From Bacteroidales bacterium (GTDB taxonomy: Bacteria > Bacteroidota > Bacteroidia > Bacteroidales > BM520): 8,904 bases of DNA. Under the pieces are notes generated by a model. That model was not told the origin of the DNA and did not search any database. It saw only the letters and a list, made by a program, of their open reading frames with translations. The number at the start of each line of letters is the position of its first letter. The stretch's first letter is position 1. A program made the position numbers and the translations under genes. The stretch is taken from positions 1 through 8,904 of the forward strand of contig JALNXP010000084.1 in NCBI GenBank assembly GCA_023230285.1, in the 5' to 3' direction. Of the stretch, positions 1-8,438 are shown piece after piece.

Positions 1-2
1 TA

Positions 3-23
3 GAAGTTCCCGAAAAAATGTAG
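3..23 (+). CDS. possible 3' end of an upstream gene
   Basis: One frame entering from the left edge reads Glu-Val-Pro-Glu-Lys-Met then TAG (21-23), nine bases before the lepA start. The residues look like a natural protein tail, and such close spacing would suit an operon with lepA. Six codons cannot identify a product or prove coding, and the other two frames are also short. This is offered only as the likeliest reading of the first 23 bases. Confidence 0.2.
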   Translation, partial: EVPEKM

Positions 24-32
24 ACATTTGTT

Positions 33-1820
33 ATGAAAAATATAAGAAATTTTTGTATAATAGCTCATATAGACCATGGAAAAAGTACTTTGGCAGACCG
101 TATGTTGGAGTATACAGGTACTGTTTTCGGCAAAGAGCTGATGAACCAGACTTTAGATGACATGGACCTTGAGCGGGAACGCGGCATTACCATCAAAAGC
201 CACGCTATTCAAATGGATTATGAATATAAAGGCGAGAAATATATTTTGAACCTTATTGATACTCCGGGACATGTGGATTTTTCCTACGAGGTAAGCCGGT
301 CTATTGCAGCTTGCGAAGGTGCTTTGTTAGTTGTAGATGCAACTCAAGGTATTCAGGCTCAAACTATCTCTAATCTGTATCAGGCTGTTGACCATAATTT
401 GGCTATAATTCCTGTAATGAATAAGATGGATATGATTAATGCTATGCCTGATGAAGTTGAAGATATGATAGTAGAACTTATCGGCTGTGATAGAAGAGAC
501 ATTATTCGTGCCAGCGGTAAAACAGGTCTTGGTGTCGAAGAAATATTGAGCGCAATAGTTGAAAAAGTGCCACCACCTACCGGTGACCCGAATGCTCCAC
601 TGCAAATGCTCGTCTTTGATTCCGTCTTTAACTCATTCCGAGGTATTATTGCGTATTTCAAAATTGTAAACGGTACCATAAAAACCGATGATTATGTGAA
701 ATTTATGAATACACGCAAAGAGTATCATGCCGATGAAATTGGTGTGCTGAAATTAAAACAGCAACCTCGAAATATGCTTAGCGCCGGCAATGTAGGATAT
801 ATTATCTCCGGTATTAAAACATCTTCAGAGGTTAAAGTCGGCGATACTATAACGCAAGTAGATAATCCTTGCGAAAAGCCTATTGAAGGCTTCCAAAATG
901 TTAAACCTATGCTTTATGCAGGTTTGTATCCTGTTGATGCTGATGACTATGAAGAGTTGCGGTCTTCGTTGGAAAAATTACAACTTAATGATGCGAGCCT
1001 GTTCTACGAACTCGAATCTTCTGCCGCTCTCGGCTTCGGCTTTCGCTGCGGCTTCCTTGGATTGCTACACATGGAGATAATTCAAGAACGTCTTGATAGA
1101 GAGTTTAATATAGATGTGATAACTACTGTCCCTAACGTAAATTATAAAGCTTATCTTACAGATGGCTCCGCCGTCGATGTCTATAATCCTTCCGGAATGC
1201 CTGATACATCACGTATCGAACATGTGGAAGAACCTTATATCATGGCAGAAATAATTACTACTTCGGAGTTCGTCGGCGCAATTATGAAACTTTGTATCGA
1301 CAAACGCGGAATTATGAAAAATCAAATTTATCTTACAGAAACTCGCTTGGAGCTGACCTTCGAAATGCCTCTCGGCGAAATAATTTTCGACTTCTATGAT
1401 AAACTGAAAAGCATCTCTAAAGGTTACGCTTCTTTAGATTATTATGTCTCCGGATATAAACCTTCAAAGTTGGTTAAATTGGATATTCTTCTTAACGGCG
1501 AAATGGTCGATGCGCTGTCTTCACTGACATTTGTAGACCATGCTTATTCTTTCGGACGCAGAATTTGCGAAAAGCTGAAAGAGCTTATACCGCGACAACA
1601 GTTTGAAATAGCAATACAGGCAGCTATTGGTGCAAAAATTATTGCCCGCGAAACTGTTAAAGCGGTGAGAAAAGATGTTACCGCAAAATGTTATGGCGGC
1701 GACATAACCAGAAAACGTAAACTGCTTGAAAAACAAAAAGCCGGCAAAAAACGTATGCGCCAGATAGGAAATGTGGAAGTGCCACAATCCGCTTTCCTCG
1801 CTATCTTAAAAGTCGATTAG
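33..1820 (+). CDS. lepA: elongation factor 4 (LepA), ribosome-associated GTPase
   Basis: Complete 595-residue translational GTPase, the usual LepA length. It binds ribosomes and is thought to back-translocate them or to assist initiation and 30S assembly; it acts in the cytoplasm and at the membrane. GTPase motifs are all present: P-loop AHIDHGKS (11-18), switch I region with RGIT (50-53), DTPGH (76-80, catalytic His80), NKMD (130-133) and SGKTG (161-165). EF-G-like domains follow ([17 protein letters not shown] and the NPSGMPD region). The LepA-specific C-terminal domain is intact and basic ([32 protein letters not shown], ending ILKVD), which separates it from EF-G, TypA and TetM. The ATG at 33 places the conserved N-terminus ([14 protein letters not shown]) directly after Met-Lys. 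There is no Shine-Dalgarno sequence, as expected for Bacteroidota. The next gene is 86 nt downstream with its own promoter. Confidence 0.97.
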   Translation: MKNIRNFCIIAHIDHGKSTLADRMLEYTGTVFGKELMNQTLDDMDLERERGITIKSHAIQMDYEYKGEKYILNLIDTPGHVDFSYEVSRSIAACEGALLVVDATQGIQAQTISNLYQAVDHNLAIIPVMNKMDMINAMPDEVEDMIVELIGCDRRDIIRASGKTGLGVEEILSAIVEKVPPPTGDPNAPLQMLVFDSVFNSFRGIIAYFKIVNGTIKTDDYVKFMNTRKEYHADEIGVLKLKQQPRNMLSAGNVGYIISGIKTSSEVKVGDTITQVDNPCEKPIEGFQNVKPMLYAGLYPVDADDYEELRSSLEKLQLNDASLFYELESSAALGFGFRCGFLGLLHMEIIQERLDREFNIDVITTVPNVNYKAYLTDGSAVDVYNPSGMPDTSRIEHVEEPYIMAEIITTSEFVGAIMKLCIDKRGIMKNQIYLTETRLELTFEMPLGEIIFDFYDKLKSISKGYASLDYYVSGYKPSKLVKLDILLNGEMVDALSSLTFVDHAYSFGRRICEKLKELIPRQQFEIAIQAAIGAKIIARETVKAVRKDVTAKCYGGDITRKRKLLEKQKAGKKRMRQIGNVEVPQSAFLAILKVD

Positions 1821-1846
1821 CACTTTTATTAACATTCTTTTGTTTT

Positions 1847-1879
1847 ATTGTCCTAATTGAAAATTAAATGCTATCTTTG
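1847..1879 (+). promoter_or_regulatory. Bacteroidota-type promoter for the 1907 glycosyltransferase gene
   Basis: TATCTTTG (1872-1879) matches the Bacteroidota -7 consensus TAnnTTTG exactly and is followed by CA. A partial -33 element, ATTG (1847-1850), lies 21 nt upstream of it. Transcription would begin about 1885, giving a leader of roughly 20 nt before the ATG at 1907. The element sits in the 86-nt gap after lepA, so the glycosyltransferase can be expressed independently of lepA. The -33 match is imperfect and no start site has been measured. Confidence 0.65.
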
Positions 1880-1906
1880 CATTCCAAAATATAAAAATAT
1901 TTCGAT

Positions 1907-3082
1907 ATGCGATTAGTCGTTTTATTGCCCCGTGTTCCTTATCCTATTGAAAAAGGTGATAAACTGCGTGCCTACAACTTTATCCGTGAACTGTCGCAAT
2001 ACCACGAAATATACCTTTTTGCCATAGCTGAAACAAAAGTTAAACAAGAAAGTATAAATAATCTGAAACAGTTTTGCAAAGATGTTCATGTTGCACCAAT
2101 TTCTAAAATGAACATCTTGTTAAATATGACGAAAGCATTCTTTCAAGGTCTTCCGCTGCAAATCGGCTTTTATACATCACCAAAAATAAAAAACGATTTT
2201 AATAATTATATCGATAAAGTTAAACCCGACCAAATCTTTTGTCAATTGATAAGAGTTGCTGAATACGTTAAAAATTTAGATATACCTAAAACTATTGACA
2301 TTCAAGATACTATGTCGCTAAATATAAAGAGAAACATTAAGACTTTGCAGGCTTTTTTACGCCCTATATATAAAATAGAAGCTAAACGCCTGCAAAAATA
2401 TGAATGTGACATCTTTGAAAAATTTGATAATAAAATTCTGATTTCACAGCCGGATAGAGATGCTTATCCTCACTCCGACAGAGCTGAGATTAAGATAATA
2501 CCAAATGGAGTAGACTTCGATTTCTTCCATCCAATTTTAGATGCCCAAAAAGTAAATGACGTGGTCTTTACAGGAAATATGGGCTATATTCCAAATATTG
2601 ATGCTTCAATTTTCCTTGTTAAAGATATTTTACCTATCGTAAAGGAAAAATATCCTGATGTGAAATTTGTCATCGCCGGTGCCAATCCCCCGAAAAAGTT
2701 AAGAAAACTTGCATCTGACAACGTTATAGTTACCGGCTGGGTTGAAGACATCAGAAATTGTTATGCTACAGCTAAAGTTTTTATAGCTCCGATGCGTATA
2801 GGAACAGGCTTGCAAAATAAGTTGTTGGAGGCTATGGCAATGAAAATCCCCTGCATAACGACACCGCTCGCCAACGAAGCTCTATGCGCAAAAACTAAAG
2901 AAAATATACTCGTAGCTAAAAGTAAGGACGATTTGGCTGCACATATTATAACATTGCTCGAAAATAAAGAATATGCCGACAAATTGGCTGATAACGCTTA
3001 TCGATTTGTAACAAAATCTTATAGTTGGGAACAAGCCGGCGTTATGCTTAATGATTTAATAATCAATACTGTAAAAAAGTAA
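1907..3082 (+). CDS. GT4-like (GT-B fold) glycosyltransferase
   Basis: Complete 391-residue glycosyltransferase of the group 1/GT4 type, probably transferring a sugar from a nucleotide-sugar donor to a surface glycan; donor and acceptor cannot be read from sequence. The N-terminal Rossmann half starts MRLVVLLPRVPYP, with a GDKLRAYN loop (17-24). The hinge and donor half begin at IIPNGVDFDFFHP (197-209) and continue with GNMGYIPNIDA (223-233), VKFVIAGANPP (252-262), VTGWVEDI (275-282) and GTGLQNKLLEAMA (299-311). The second Glu of EX7E is present (E308); the first is Thr300, as I recall for the subfamily of sugar transferases linked to EpsH/PEP-CTERM systems. There is no signal peptide or clear membrane helix, so it is cytoplasmic or peripheral. 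It has its own promoter, and hisS follows after 58 nt. It is related to the 5750-6958 gene product. The general class is secure; the specific role is unknown. Confidence 0.88.
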   Translation: MRLVVLLPRVPYPIEKGDKLRAYNFIRELSQYHEIYLFAIAETKVKQESINNLKQFCKDVHVAPISKMNILLNMTKAFFQGLPLQIGFYTSPKIKNDFNNYIDKVKPDQIFCQLIRVAEYVKNLDIPKTIDIQDTMSLNIKRNIKTLQAFLRPIYKIEAKRLQKYECDIFEKFDNKILISQPDRDAYPHSDRAEIKIIPNGVDFDFFHPILDAQKVNDVVFTGNMGYIPNIDASIFLVKDILPIVKEKYPDVKFVIAGANPPKKLRKLASDNVIVTGWVEDIRNCYATAKVFIAPMRIGTGLQNKLLEAMAMKIPCITTPLANEALCAKTKENILVAKSKDDLAAHIITLLENKEYADKLADNAYRFVTKSYSWEQAGVMLNDLIINTVKK

Positions 3083-3116
3083 ATTTTACTATATGCAAAA
3101 AATGCTGTCGTAAAAT
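3083..3116 (+). repeat. 7-bp inverted repeat after glycosyltransferase stop
   Basis: ATTTTAC (3083-3089), immediately after the TAA stop, is the exact reverse complement of GTAAAAT (3110-3116). The 20-nt interior contains a further small GCA/TGC pairing. No T-run follows, so it is a poor intrinsic terminator. The same 7-mer pair forms the palindrome at the hisS/mtaB junction. No promoter box is visible in the 58-nt gap (3083-3140), so hisS may be read through from the promoter near 1872. Confidence 0.35.
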
Positions 3117-3140
3117 AGAATGCAATTAACTTAAAAAAAC

Positions 3141-4487
3141 ATGAAACCATCTATACCTAAAGGTACTCGCGATTTTTCCCCTGAATTAATGGTGAAACGC
3201 AATTTCATTTTTGAAACCATCAAATCTGTTTTTAAACTTTATGGCTATATGCCGTTAGAAACTCCGGCAATGGAAAATCTTTCTACTTTGTTAGGAAAAT
3301 ATGGCGATGAAGGCGATAAATTGTTGTTTAAAATTCTTAATTCAGGCGACTTCCTGTCTTCTGCCAATTCTGAAGATATGACATCTTCATCAAAACTGAC
3401 AAATAAAATTTCCGAAAAAGGTTTGCGTTACGACTTGACCGTGCCTTTTGCAAGATATGTCGTCATGAACCGTAATGACATAGTTTTTCCTTTTAAAAGA
3501 TACCAAATGCAACCCGTCTGGCGTGCCGACCGTCCGCAAAAAGGCAGATACAGAGAGTTTTATCAATGTGATGTGGACGTTATCGGAACCAAATCTTTAC
3601 TCAACGAAACAGAATTGCTGTTTATGATAAACGATGTGTTTAAGTTGTTGGGTATCAACGTAATAATAAAAATCAACAACAGAAAAATATTATCTGGCAT
3701 AGCTTCTTATATCGGCTTTGAAGATAAACTTGTAGATATTACTGTTGCAATAGATAAGATGGAAAAAGTAGGCTTCGATAATGTGGTTAGCGAACTTTTG
3801 GGAAAAGGTATCACGCAGGAAGCTGTCGACAAATTAAGTCCAATTTTAACATTATCCGGTTCTAATACTGAAAAACTTGATAAGTTGAAAATGATTTTGA
3901 AAAATTCAACAGAAGGCTTAGCCGGCATAGAAGAAGTAGAAACCATTTTGCGCTATTATAGTGTTGCATCAGCTTCTTCATTTTCATCACTTGAACTTGA
4001 TTTAACTCTTGCTCGTGGCTTGAATTATTATACCGGAGCAATAATTGAGGTTAAGGCTGCTGATGTTGCCATAGGCAGCATTTGTGGCGGCGGTCGCTAC
4101 GATAACTTGACATCAATATTTGGCTTGCCCGATGTTTCCGGTGTGGGTATATCTTTTGGCGCAGAGAGAATTTTCGATGTGATGACCGAACTGAAGCTTT
4201 TTCCAAATGATAACAATCAGACAACAAGGGTCTTATTTCTTAACTTGGGAGAAAAAGAAGTTGCTTATTGTATGCCTGCCGTGCAAAAACTGAGACATGA
4301 CGGAGTTAACGTAGAACTATATCCCGATTGTGCTAAATTCAAAAAACAAATGGATTACGCCAATAAACGTGAAATACCTTTTGTCGTAATTGCCGGCGCC
4401 GAAGAAGTGGCTCAGTCTAAAGTTGCAATTAAAAACATGATTAATGGCGAACAAACATTGATAGACATTGATAAAATAAATTTGTAA
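3141..4487 (+). CDS. hisS: histidyl-tRNA synthetase
   Basis: Complete 448-residue class II aminoacyl-tRNA synthetase that charges tRNA-His with histidine using ATP, in the cytoplasm. Visible landmarks in order: N-terminal [10 protein letters not shown] (6-15); [11 protein letters not shown] (35-45, motif 1 area); [14 protein letters not shown] (94-107); motif 2 with [14 protein letters not shown] (127-140), including the ATP-binding arginine; the histidine-recognition segment [10 protein letters not shown] (290-299); [12 protein letters not shown] (312-323); motif 3 [11 protein letters not shown] (335-345); and a C-terminal anticodon-binding domain starting near RVLFLNLG (363-370). The segment at about 68-95 and RGLNYYTG (rather than RGLDYY) fit the Bacteroidota/archaeal-like form as I remember it, not the E. 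coli form. The catalytic motifs plus the anticodon domain argue against the HisZ paralogue. The ATG is preceded by an A-rich tract (TTAAAAAAAC) instead of a Shine-Dalgarno. It converges on mtaB with a 10-nt gap. Confidence 0.96.
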   Translation: MKPSIPKGTRDFSPELMVKRNFIFETIKSVFKLYGYMPLETPAMENLSTLLGKYGDEGDKLLFKILNSGDFLSSANSEDMTSSSKLTNKISEKGLRYDLTVPFARYVVMNRNDIVFPFKRYQMQPVWRADRPQKGRYREFYQCDVDVIGTKSLLNETELLFMINDVFKLLGINVIIKINNRKILSGIASYIGFEDKLVDITVAIDKMEKVGFDNVVSELLGKGITQEAVDKLSPILTLSGSNTEKLDKLKMILKNSTEGLAGIEEVETILRYYSVASASSFSSLELDLTLARGLNYYTGAIIEVKAADVAIGSICGGGRYDNLTSIFGLPDVSGVGISFGAERIFDVMTELKLFPNDNNQTTRVLFLNLGEKEVAYCMPAVQKLRHDGVNVELYPDCAKFKKQMDYANKREIPFVVIAGAEEVAQSKVAIKNMINGEQTLIDIDKINL

Positions 4488-4503
4488 AATCTGAATTTTA
4501 CGG
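4482..4503. terminator. possible weak bidirectional terminator spanning two stop codons
   Basis: GTAAAAT (4484-4490), CTGA (4491-4494) and ATTTTAC (4495-4501) form a perfect 7-bp stem with a tetraloop, extendable by two U-G pairs. It contains the TAA stop of hisS (4485-4487) and, on the other strand, the TAA stop of mtaB (4500-4498). T-rich DNA lies just beyond on both sides (AATTTT at 4505-4510 for plus; AAATTTATTTTAT on the minus strand). It is the only candidate terminator between the convergent genes, but only one of seven pairs is G-C, so efficiency is doubtful. Confidence 0.4.
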
Positions 4504-5757
4504 CAATTTTACTGCAAGTATCCTGTTATGCAGGTCATCTGTTGAATTATATTCTACATGAATGTAGTTGTCTGTCCACCCTGTCCATTTTCCATCAGAA
4601 TTTTGCTGCTCAAATAGTACCTTTCTTGTCTGTCCGCTAAATCTTGAATTAAATATAATATGTTTATTTTTAGATAAATCATGTAATATCTTACTCCTTC
4701 TAATGATTTCAGCATCAGCGTTTTTATCCGGAAATTTTGAGGCTGCGGCTTCCTTACGGTCAGAGTAAGAAAATATATGCAGATACGATATTTTAGAAGA
4801 TTCTATGAATTTCAAAGTGTCTTCAAAATCGTGATTATCTTCTCCCGGAAAACCGGTTATCAAGTCAACAGCTATACAAGCATCAGGAATATATTCAAGT
4901 ATTTCATCAAGTTTGTCGGTAAAGAAAGAAGTGTCGTATCTTCGCTTCATCAATTTTAATATTTTGTCTGTTCCTGCCTGTAACGGAATATGAAAATGAG
5001 GCATTATCTTTGTTGAAACAGCAGCTAATTTTATGATTTCATTGCTCAATAAATTTGGCTCGATAGATGAAATTCTGATGCGTTCAAGTCCTTTGATGTC
5101 AATCATTTGTGATAATAAATCATAGAAACTTTCTCCGTTTTTACGCCCAAAATCGCCTAAATTGACACCGGTAATTACAACTTCTTTAGAACCGCCGTCT
5201 ACAGCTTTTGTGGCAAGATTTATCACATCATTGATACTGTCGCTGCGACTTCTGCCTCTTGCGTAAGGTACAGCGCAATAAGTACAGAAATAATCGCAAC
5301 CGTCTTGAATTTTAAGAAATGTTCGGGTACGCAATTCATGGGAAACAGAAGAGTGATATGCAAAATCTTTATAATCATCAGGCTGTATCTTGCTTTTGGC
5401 GGTAAGTGTTTTATTATCAATATATTGTTCAATCAGGTTTCCTAAATTAAATTTACTTTCGTTACCACAGACGAAGGCTACATTATCGAATAGTTCAAGT
5501 TCTGACGGACGAAGTTGTGAATAACAACCGATTATCACAATTTTTATTTGAGGATTTGTTTTCGCAATATGACGAATCGCCTGACGGCATTTTTTTTCCG
5601 CATGGTCTGTTACGGTACAACTGTGTATTATATGAAAATCGGCATCTTTGACATCTTCAACTACATTAAATTTTTTTGTGTTCAAAGATGATATGATAGA
5701 AGATGTTTCAGAAAAATTTAATTTACAACCGAAAGTTTGAAAAGAAATATTAACCAT
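4498..5757 (-). CDS. mtaB: tRNA t6A37 methylthiotransferase MtaB
   Basis: Complete 419-residue radical-SAM methylthiotransferase, predicted to convert t6A37 to ms2t6A37 in tRNAs that read ANN codons. The N-terminal UPF0004/MTTase domain has its three cluster cysteines: C11 (FGCKLN), C47 (HSCTVT) and C78 (IIGCYSQ). The radical-SAM CxxxCxxC is C154, C158, C161 in QDGCDYFCTYCAVPYARGRSRS, followed by ITGVNLGDFG (195-204), HFHIPLQAGTDKILKLMKR (254-272) and DLITGFPGED (298-307). A C-terminal TRAM-like region (about 373-419) should bind tRNA. The GCKLN start and overall length favour MtaB over MiaB (i6A) or RimO (ribosomal S12), though subfamily choice by eye is not absolute. Its ATG lies within the end of the upstream glycosyltransferase gene (8-nt overlap), suggesting translational coupling. 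It converges on hisS and shares a palindrome at the stop codons. Confidence 0.93.
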   Translation of the reverse strand: MVNISFQTFGCKLNFSETSSIISSLNTKKFNVVEDVKDADFHIIHSCTVTDHAEKKCRQAIRHIAKTNPQIKIVIIGCYSQLRPSELELFDNVAFVCGNESKFNLGNLIEQYIDNKTLTAKSKIQPDDYKDFAYHSSVSHELRTRTFLKIQDGCDYFCTYCAVPYARGRSRSDSINDVINLATKAVDGGSKEVVITGVNLGDFGRKNGESFYDLLSQMIDIKGLERIRISSIEPNLLSNEIIKLAAVSTKIMPHFHIPLQAGTDKILKLMKRRYDTSFFTDKLDEILEYIPDACIAVDLITGFPGEDNHDFEDTLKFIESSKISYLHIFSYSDRKEAAASKFPDKNADAEIIRRSKILHDLSKNKHIIFNSRFSGQTRKVLFEQQNSDGKWTGWTDNYIHVEYNSTDDLHNRILAVKLP

Positions 5758-6958
5758 TTGAATTTGTTAAATTAGTGTTTATGAAATTTTCAAAGCTGTC
5801 GAAAATTTGTTTTATGTTATATTTTTTAGCTTTTTCGCCGGCATTTTGTCCTATGAAATTAGCAGCTTCAGGGTTATTGAACAACTGTTTTATCCGGAAT
5901 ATCATTTCGTCCGGTGTGTCGGCAATGACAATATCTTTACCATTTTCGACTTCTACGCCTTCTGCACCAATCGAAGTTGAAATTACCGATTTACAGAGAG
6001 TCATAGCCTCAATCAGCTTGATGCGCATGCCGCTACCCGATAAAAGCGGGATAAACATTATTTGCTTTGAATACATAAAAGAGTAGGCATCTTCAACTTC
6101 GCCTACAACAACGACATTTTCGGGGTGCTTGTCATACAATGTCTGCGGCATATTGCGACCGGCAAGATATATTTTGACATCAGGCAAATCTTTGTTAAGC
6201 GCAGGTGCTATATTCTCTAAAAACCAATTTACACCTTCTATGTTAGGCTCCCAATTCATTGACCCTAAATGAAACAGACTGTTTTTCTCCATACTTGCAT
6301 TTTCAGGCTTGCGAATATGTTCAATATCTATTCCAAAAGGAAGCGTAAAAACAGGCGTTGTCGTGTTCTCTCTGAAAAAAGAAGCATCAATATCTGTAAT
6401 GGCGGCAATGGCATCTACTTTGTATAAAACACTTAATTCATACCTCTCCAATGTTTTATAAACATGTTTCAATAATGGCTTTTTAATGATATTGTTACAA
6501 TTTTTATATATCCGTTTCCAAATTTGATGCTCTATATTATGCGATCTCAATACAATTTCAGCTCGTGAATGTTGCCGTATTATTTCAATATACGGACACA
6601 TAAAAAGAGATTCCAACATAACTATATCAAAATCCGTATTCGTTAAAATTTCAGATAACCTTTTTTTATAATCTTCTGAAATAAATCGAATTATATGAGG
6701 CGATTTTTTTGTAAAAAACGTTTTAAAGAAAGGGAATGGTCTTACTTTTAAATTGAAATATACAGATTCATAATGCGTTGCATCTTTATAGTTGTCGGGA
6801 ATAGTATTTACATCAGTAAAGATTTTGTCGGAATTAACAGCTAATACTTTAACATAATAGTTTCTTTTAACAGCTTCTTTAATGTTGGCATTCATTGCAA
6901 TAGAGCCGCCGTCTTTTTCAGGGTAAGGATTTTTGTTACAGAGGAATAAGATATTCAT
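5750..6958 (-). CDS. GT4-like (GT-B fold) glycosyltransferase, second copy
   Basis: Complete 402-residue group 1 glycosyltransferase. The N-terminal half starts MNILFLCNKNPYPEKDGGS (Rossmann strand plus glycine-rich loop) and contains VLRSHNIEHQIWKRI (136-150), a motif common in this acceptor domain. The donor half has LPFGIDIEHIRKP (206-218), FHLGSMNWEPNIEG (229-242), VKIYLAGRNMP (261-271), VVGEVEDAYSFM (284-295) and GSGMRIKLIEAM (308-319). E317 is the second Glu of EX7E; the first is Ser309. No signal peptide or clear transmembrane segment is seen. It lies 11 nt after the permease gene and overlaps mtaB by 8 nt, so it is probably the middle gene of a three-gene operon. Its pairing with an LptF/G-family permease makes a lipopolysaccharide or other surface-glycan role plausible, but the sugar and acceptor are unknown. 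It is distantly related to the 1907-3082 product. Confidence 0.87.
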   Translation of the reverse strand: MNILFLCNKNPYPEKDGGSIAMNANIKEAVKRNYYVKVLAVNSDKIFTDVNTIPDNYKDATHYESVYFNLKVRPFPFFKTFFTKKSPHIIRFISEDYKKRLSEILTNTDFDIVMLESLFMCPYIEIIRQHSRAEIVLRSHNIEHQIWKRIYKNCNNIIKKPLLKHVYKTLERYELSVLYKVDAIAAITDIDASFFRENTTTPVFTLPFGIDIEHIRKPENASMEKNSLFHLGSMNWEPNIEGVNWFLENIAPALNKDLPDVKIYLAGRNMPQTLYDKHPENVVVVGEVEDAYSFMYSKQIMFIPLLSGSGMRIKLIEAMTLCKSVISTSIGAEGVEVENGKDIVIADTPDEMIFRIKQLFNNPEAANFIGQNAGEKAKKYNIKQIFDSFENFINTNLTNSNG

Positions 6959-6969
6959 GTCGTTTCTGT

Positions 6970-8412
6970 TTAAGTTCGTTTTTTTCTGATTGTTTTTGAA
7001 ACCTTATAAAATATTTTTTCCCAACTGTCTTTATCGAATAGTGGAGAGTCTGAAGTTGCTTTAGCAGTTAGAAATATGCCTACCGGCATAATTATGAGGT
7101 TGGCAATCCAAAGTCCGATAAATGGTGGTATTTCGTCTTTTAGAGCAGCTTTTTGTCCGCTTGTCAAAATTATATAATAGAGTATAAATATTAATGTAGA
7201 CAGCACTAATGGTAATCCTAAACCGCCTTTTCTGATGATGGCACCAAGTGGCGCACCTATAAAAAACAATACAAGGCAGGCAAATGCCAATGCACTTCTG
7301 CGAAAAAATTCAACTTTATGCTGATTTGTCAAGTTAGTCATGTATTTTACATTATCCCTTTTATACGCTAAGGCAGTTTTTACGCTTCTCGCATGGTCAA
7401 GAGCATTGGATATAATCTTCTTTTGACTACTTAAGTCGTAATTTGATAACAAAGGCATTGTAATATTACAGTATGTAGTATCTTTGGAGATTAAACTTGT
7501 ATCTACAATATTTAAATTCATAAAACGCTGGTCGGCGTATTTAACAAAAATATTGACGGCATATTCTCTTCTTAATGCTAACGAATCTATGGCTTTTGTA
7601 ATCTGAGCATAATTATAATTCTTATAATGATTTTTTCTCAAATCTTCATCACTTCTTGTCATATCAAATTGCGATAAATCAAAACGCATTATTTCTTTTT
7701 TGAATTCTATTTTTTTGAAAGGTAAATCACCGGCTTTCTTATTTTCGTAAGAATCGTCGTAATTGTAGCCATCATATAAGGTAAGAATTAGTGTGGCACC
7801 GTCCGGACTTATATCCATAGTTCCTTTTTGAGCAAAAGTGACATTGTCGTTAATTTGCTTGTTGTTTTTATGGTCGTAAACAATTATACCGTAAAGAGTT
7901 CTATCATCGTTTTTATCTTTTTTGTTAACTTTGATAACGTAGCCTTCTATAGCATCATAATAAACACCTTCAGTAAGATTAAACGCCATTTTTTGTTTAC
8001 GGATGTCGTAAAATAGAGATTGAAATTTCAAATTTGCTTTTGGCAATATGTTGTTACTAAAGTACATGGCAAATCCGCTCAAAATAAAAATGAAGATAAT
8101 TAATGGGCGCATTGTCCTTTGTAAAGAAATTCCGGCAGCTTTAAGAGCTACTATTTCATACCGTTCGCCCAAATTACCAAAAAGCATCAGCGAAGCTAAT
8201 AAAACCCCTATCGGCAATGCCATCGGAATAAGGGTTATGGCAGTATAATACATGAGTTCGGCAACTATGTACCACTCAAGACCTTTGCCAACCAACTCGT
8301 CTACATAAACCCAGAAAAACTGCATCATAAGAATAAAATCGCCGATAAAAGTCGTTATCAGCAAAGGTCCTATGAAAGATTTTAATGTATAGATGTCAAG
8401 CTTCTTAATCAC
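6970..8412 (-). CDS. LptF/LptG (YjgP/YjgQ) family permease
   Basis: Inner-membrane subunit of the LPS exporter type, expected to work with the LptB ATPase to extract lipopolysaccharide and pass it to LptC/LptA. With the GTG at 8412 it is 480 residues. Three N-terminal helices (about 13-38, 50-78, 102-121) flank the coupling loop GERYEIVALKAAGISLQRT (82-100), expected to contact LptB. A soluble domain of about 250 residues follows (122-371), then three C-terminal helices from RRSALAFACLVLFFIGAPLG (371-390), with IRKGGLGLPLV. It is longer than the ~360-residue E. coli proteins; much of the excess lies just before helix 4 (about 283-363). A longer reading from TTG at 8433 is possible, but that TTG is part of a -7 promoter box, and GTG gives the family-like start M-I-K-K-L-D-I-Y. 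First gene of the apparent operon with the glycosyltransferase and mtaB. F versus G cannot be decided. Confidence 0.9.
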   Translation of the reverse strand: MIKKLDIYTLKSFIGPLLITTFIGDFILMMQFFWVYVDELVGKGLEWYIVAELMYYTAITLIPMALPIGVLLASLMLFGNLGERYEIVALKAAGISLQRTMRPLIIFIFILSGFAMYFSNNILPKANLKFQSLFYDIRKQKMAFNLTEGVYYDAIEGYVIKVNKKDKNDDRTLYGIIVYDHKNNKQINDNVTFAQKGTMDISPDGATLILTLYDGYNYDDSYENKKAGDLPFKKIEFKKEIMRFDLSQFDMTRSDEDLRKNHYKNYNYAQITKAIDSLALRREYAVNIFVKYADQRFMNLNIVDTSLISKDTTYCNITMPLLSNYDLSSQKKIISNALDHARSVKTALAYKRDNVKYMTNLTNQHKVEFFRRSALAFACLVLFFIGAPLGAIIRKGGLGLPLVLSTLIFILYYIILTSGQKAALKDEIPPFIGLWIANLIIMPVGIFLTAKATSDSPLFDKDSWEKIFYKVSKTIRKKRT

Positions 8413-8430
8413 TGCTGTTTTTTTACTTTG

Positions 8431-8438
8431 CAAAAGTA
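8431..8438 (-). promoter_or_regulatory. -7 promoter box of the permease operon
   Basis: On the minus strand 8438-8431 reads TACTTTTG, an exact TAnnTTTG -7 element followed by CA. Transcription would start about 8425, leaving a leader of only 12-14 nt (A-rich) before the GTG at 8412. I see no good -33 TTTG at the expected spacing. The box includes the TTG at 8433-8431 that a simple gene caller would choose as start. Confidence 0.6.

Noticed and set aside
16..29. AAATG-TAGA-CATTT palindrome just before the lepA start
   Set aside because: A five-pair, almost all A-T stem without a T-run; too weak to call a regulatory hairpin, and the window edge hides its context.
22..30. ATTTG-containing sequence before lepA as a -7 promoter box
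   Set aside because: GACATTTG misses the TA pair at the right spacing and ends two bases from the ATG, leaving no room for a transcript start.
380..679. Antisense open frames of about 90-100 codons within lepA
   Set aside because: They lie wholly opposite a strongly conserved gene, lack recognisable motifs or start context, and are expected by chance from its codon use.
5775..6086. 103-codon plus-strand open frame opposite the second glycosyltransferase
   Set aside because: It is antisense to the conserved donor domain, with no promoter box, no motif and a composition typical of a shadow frame.
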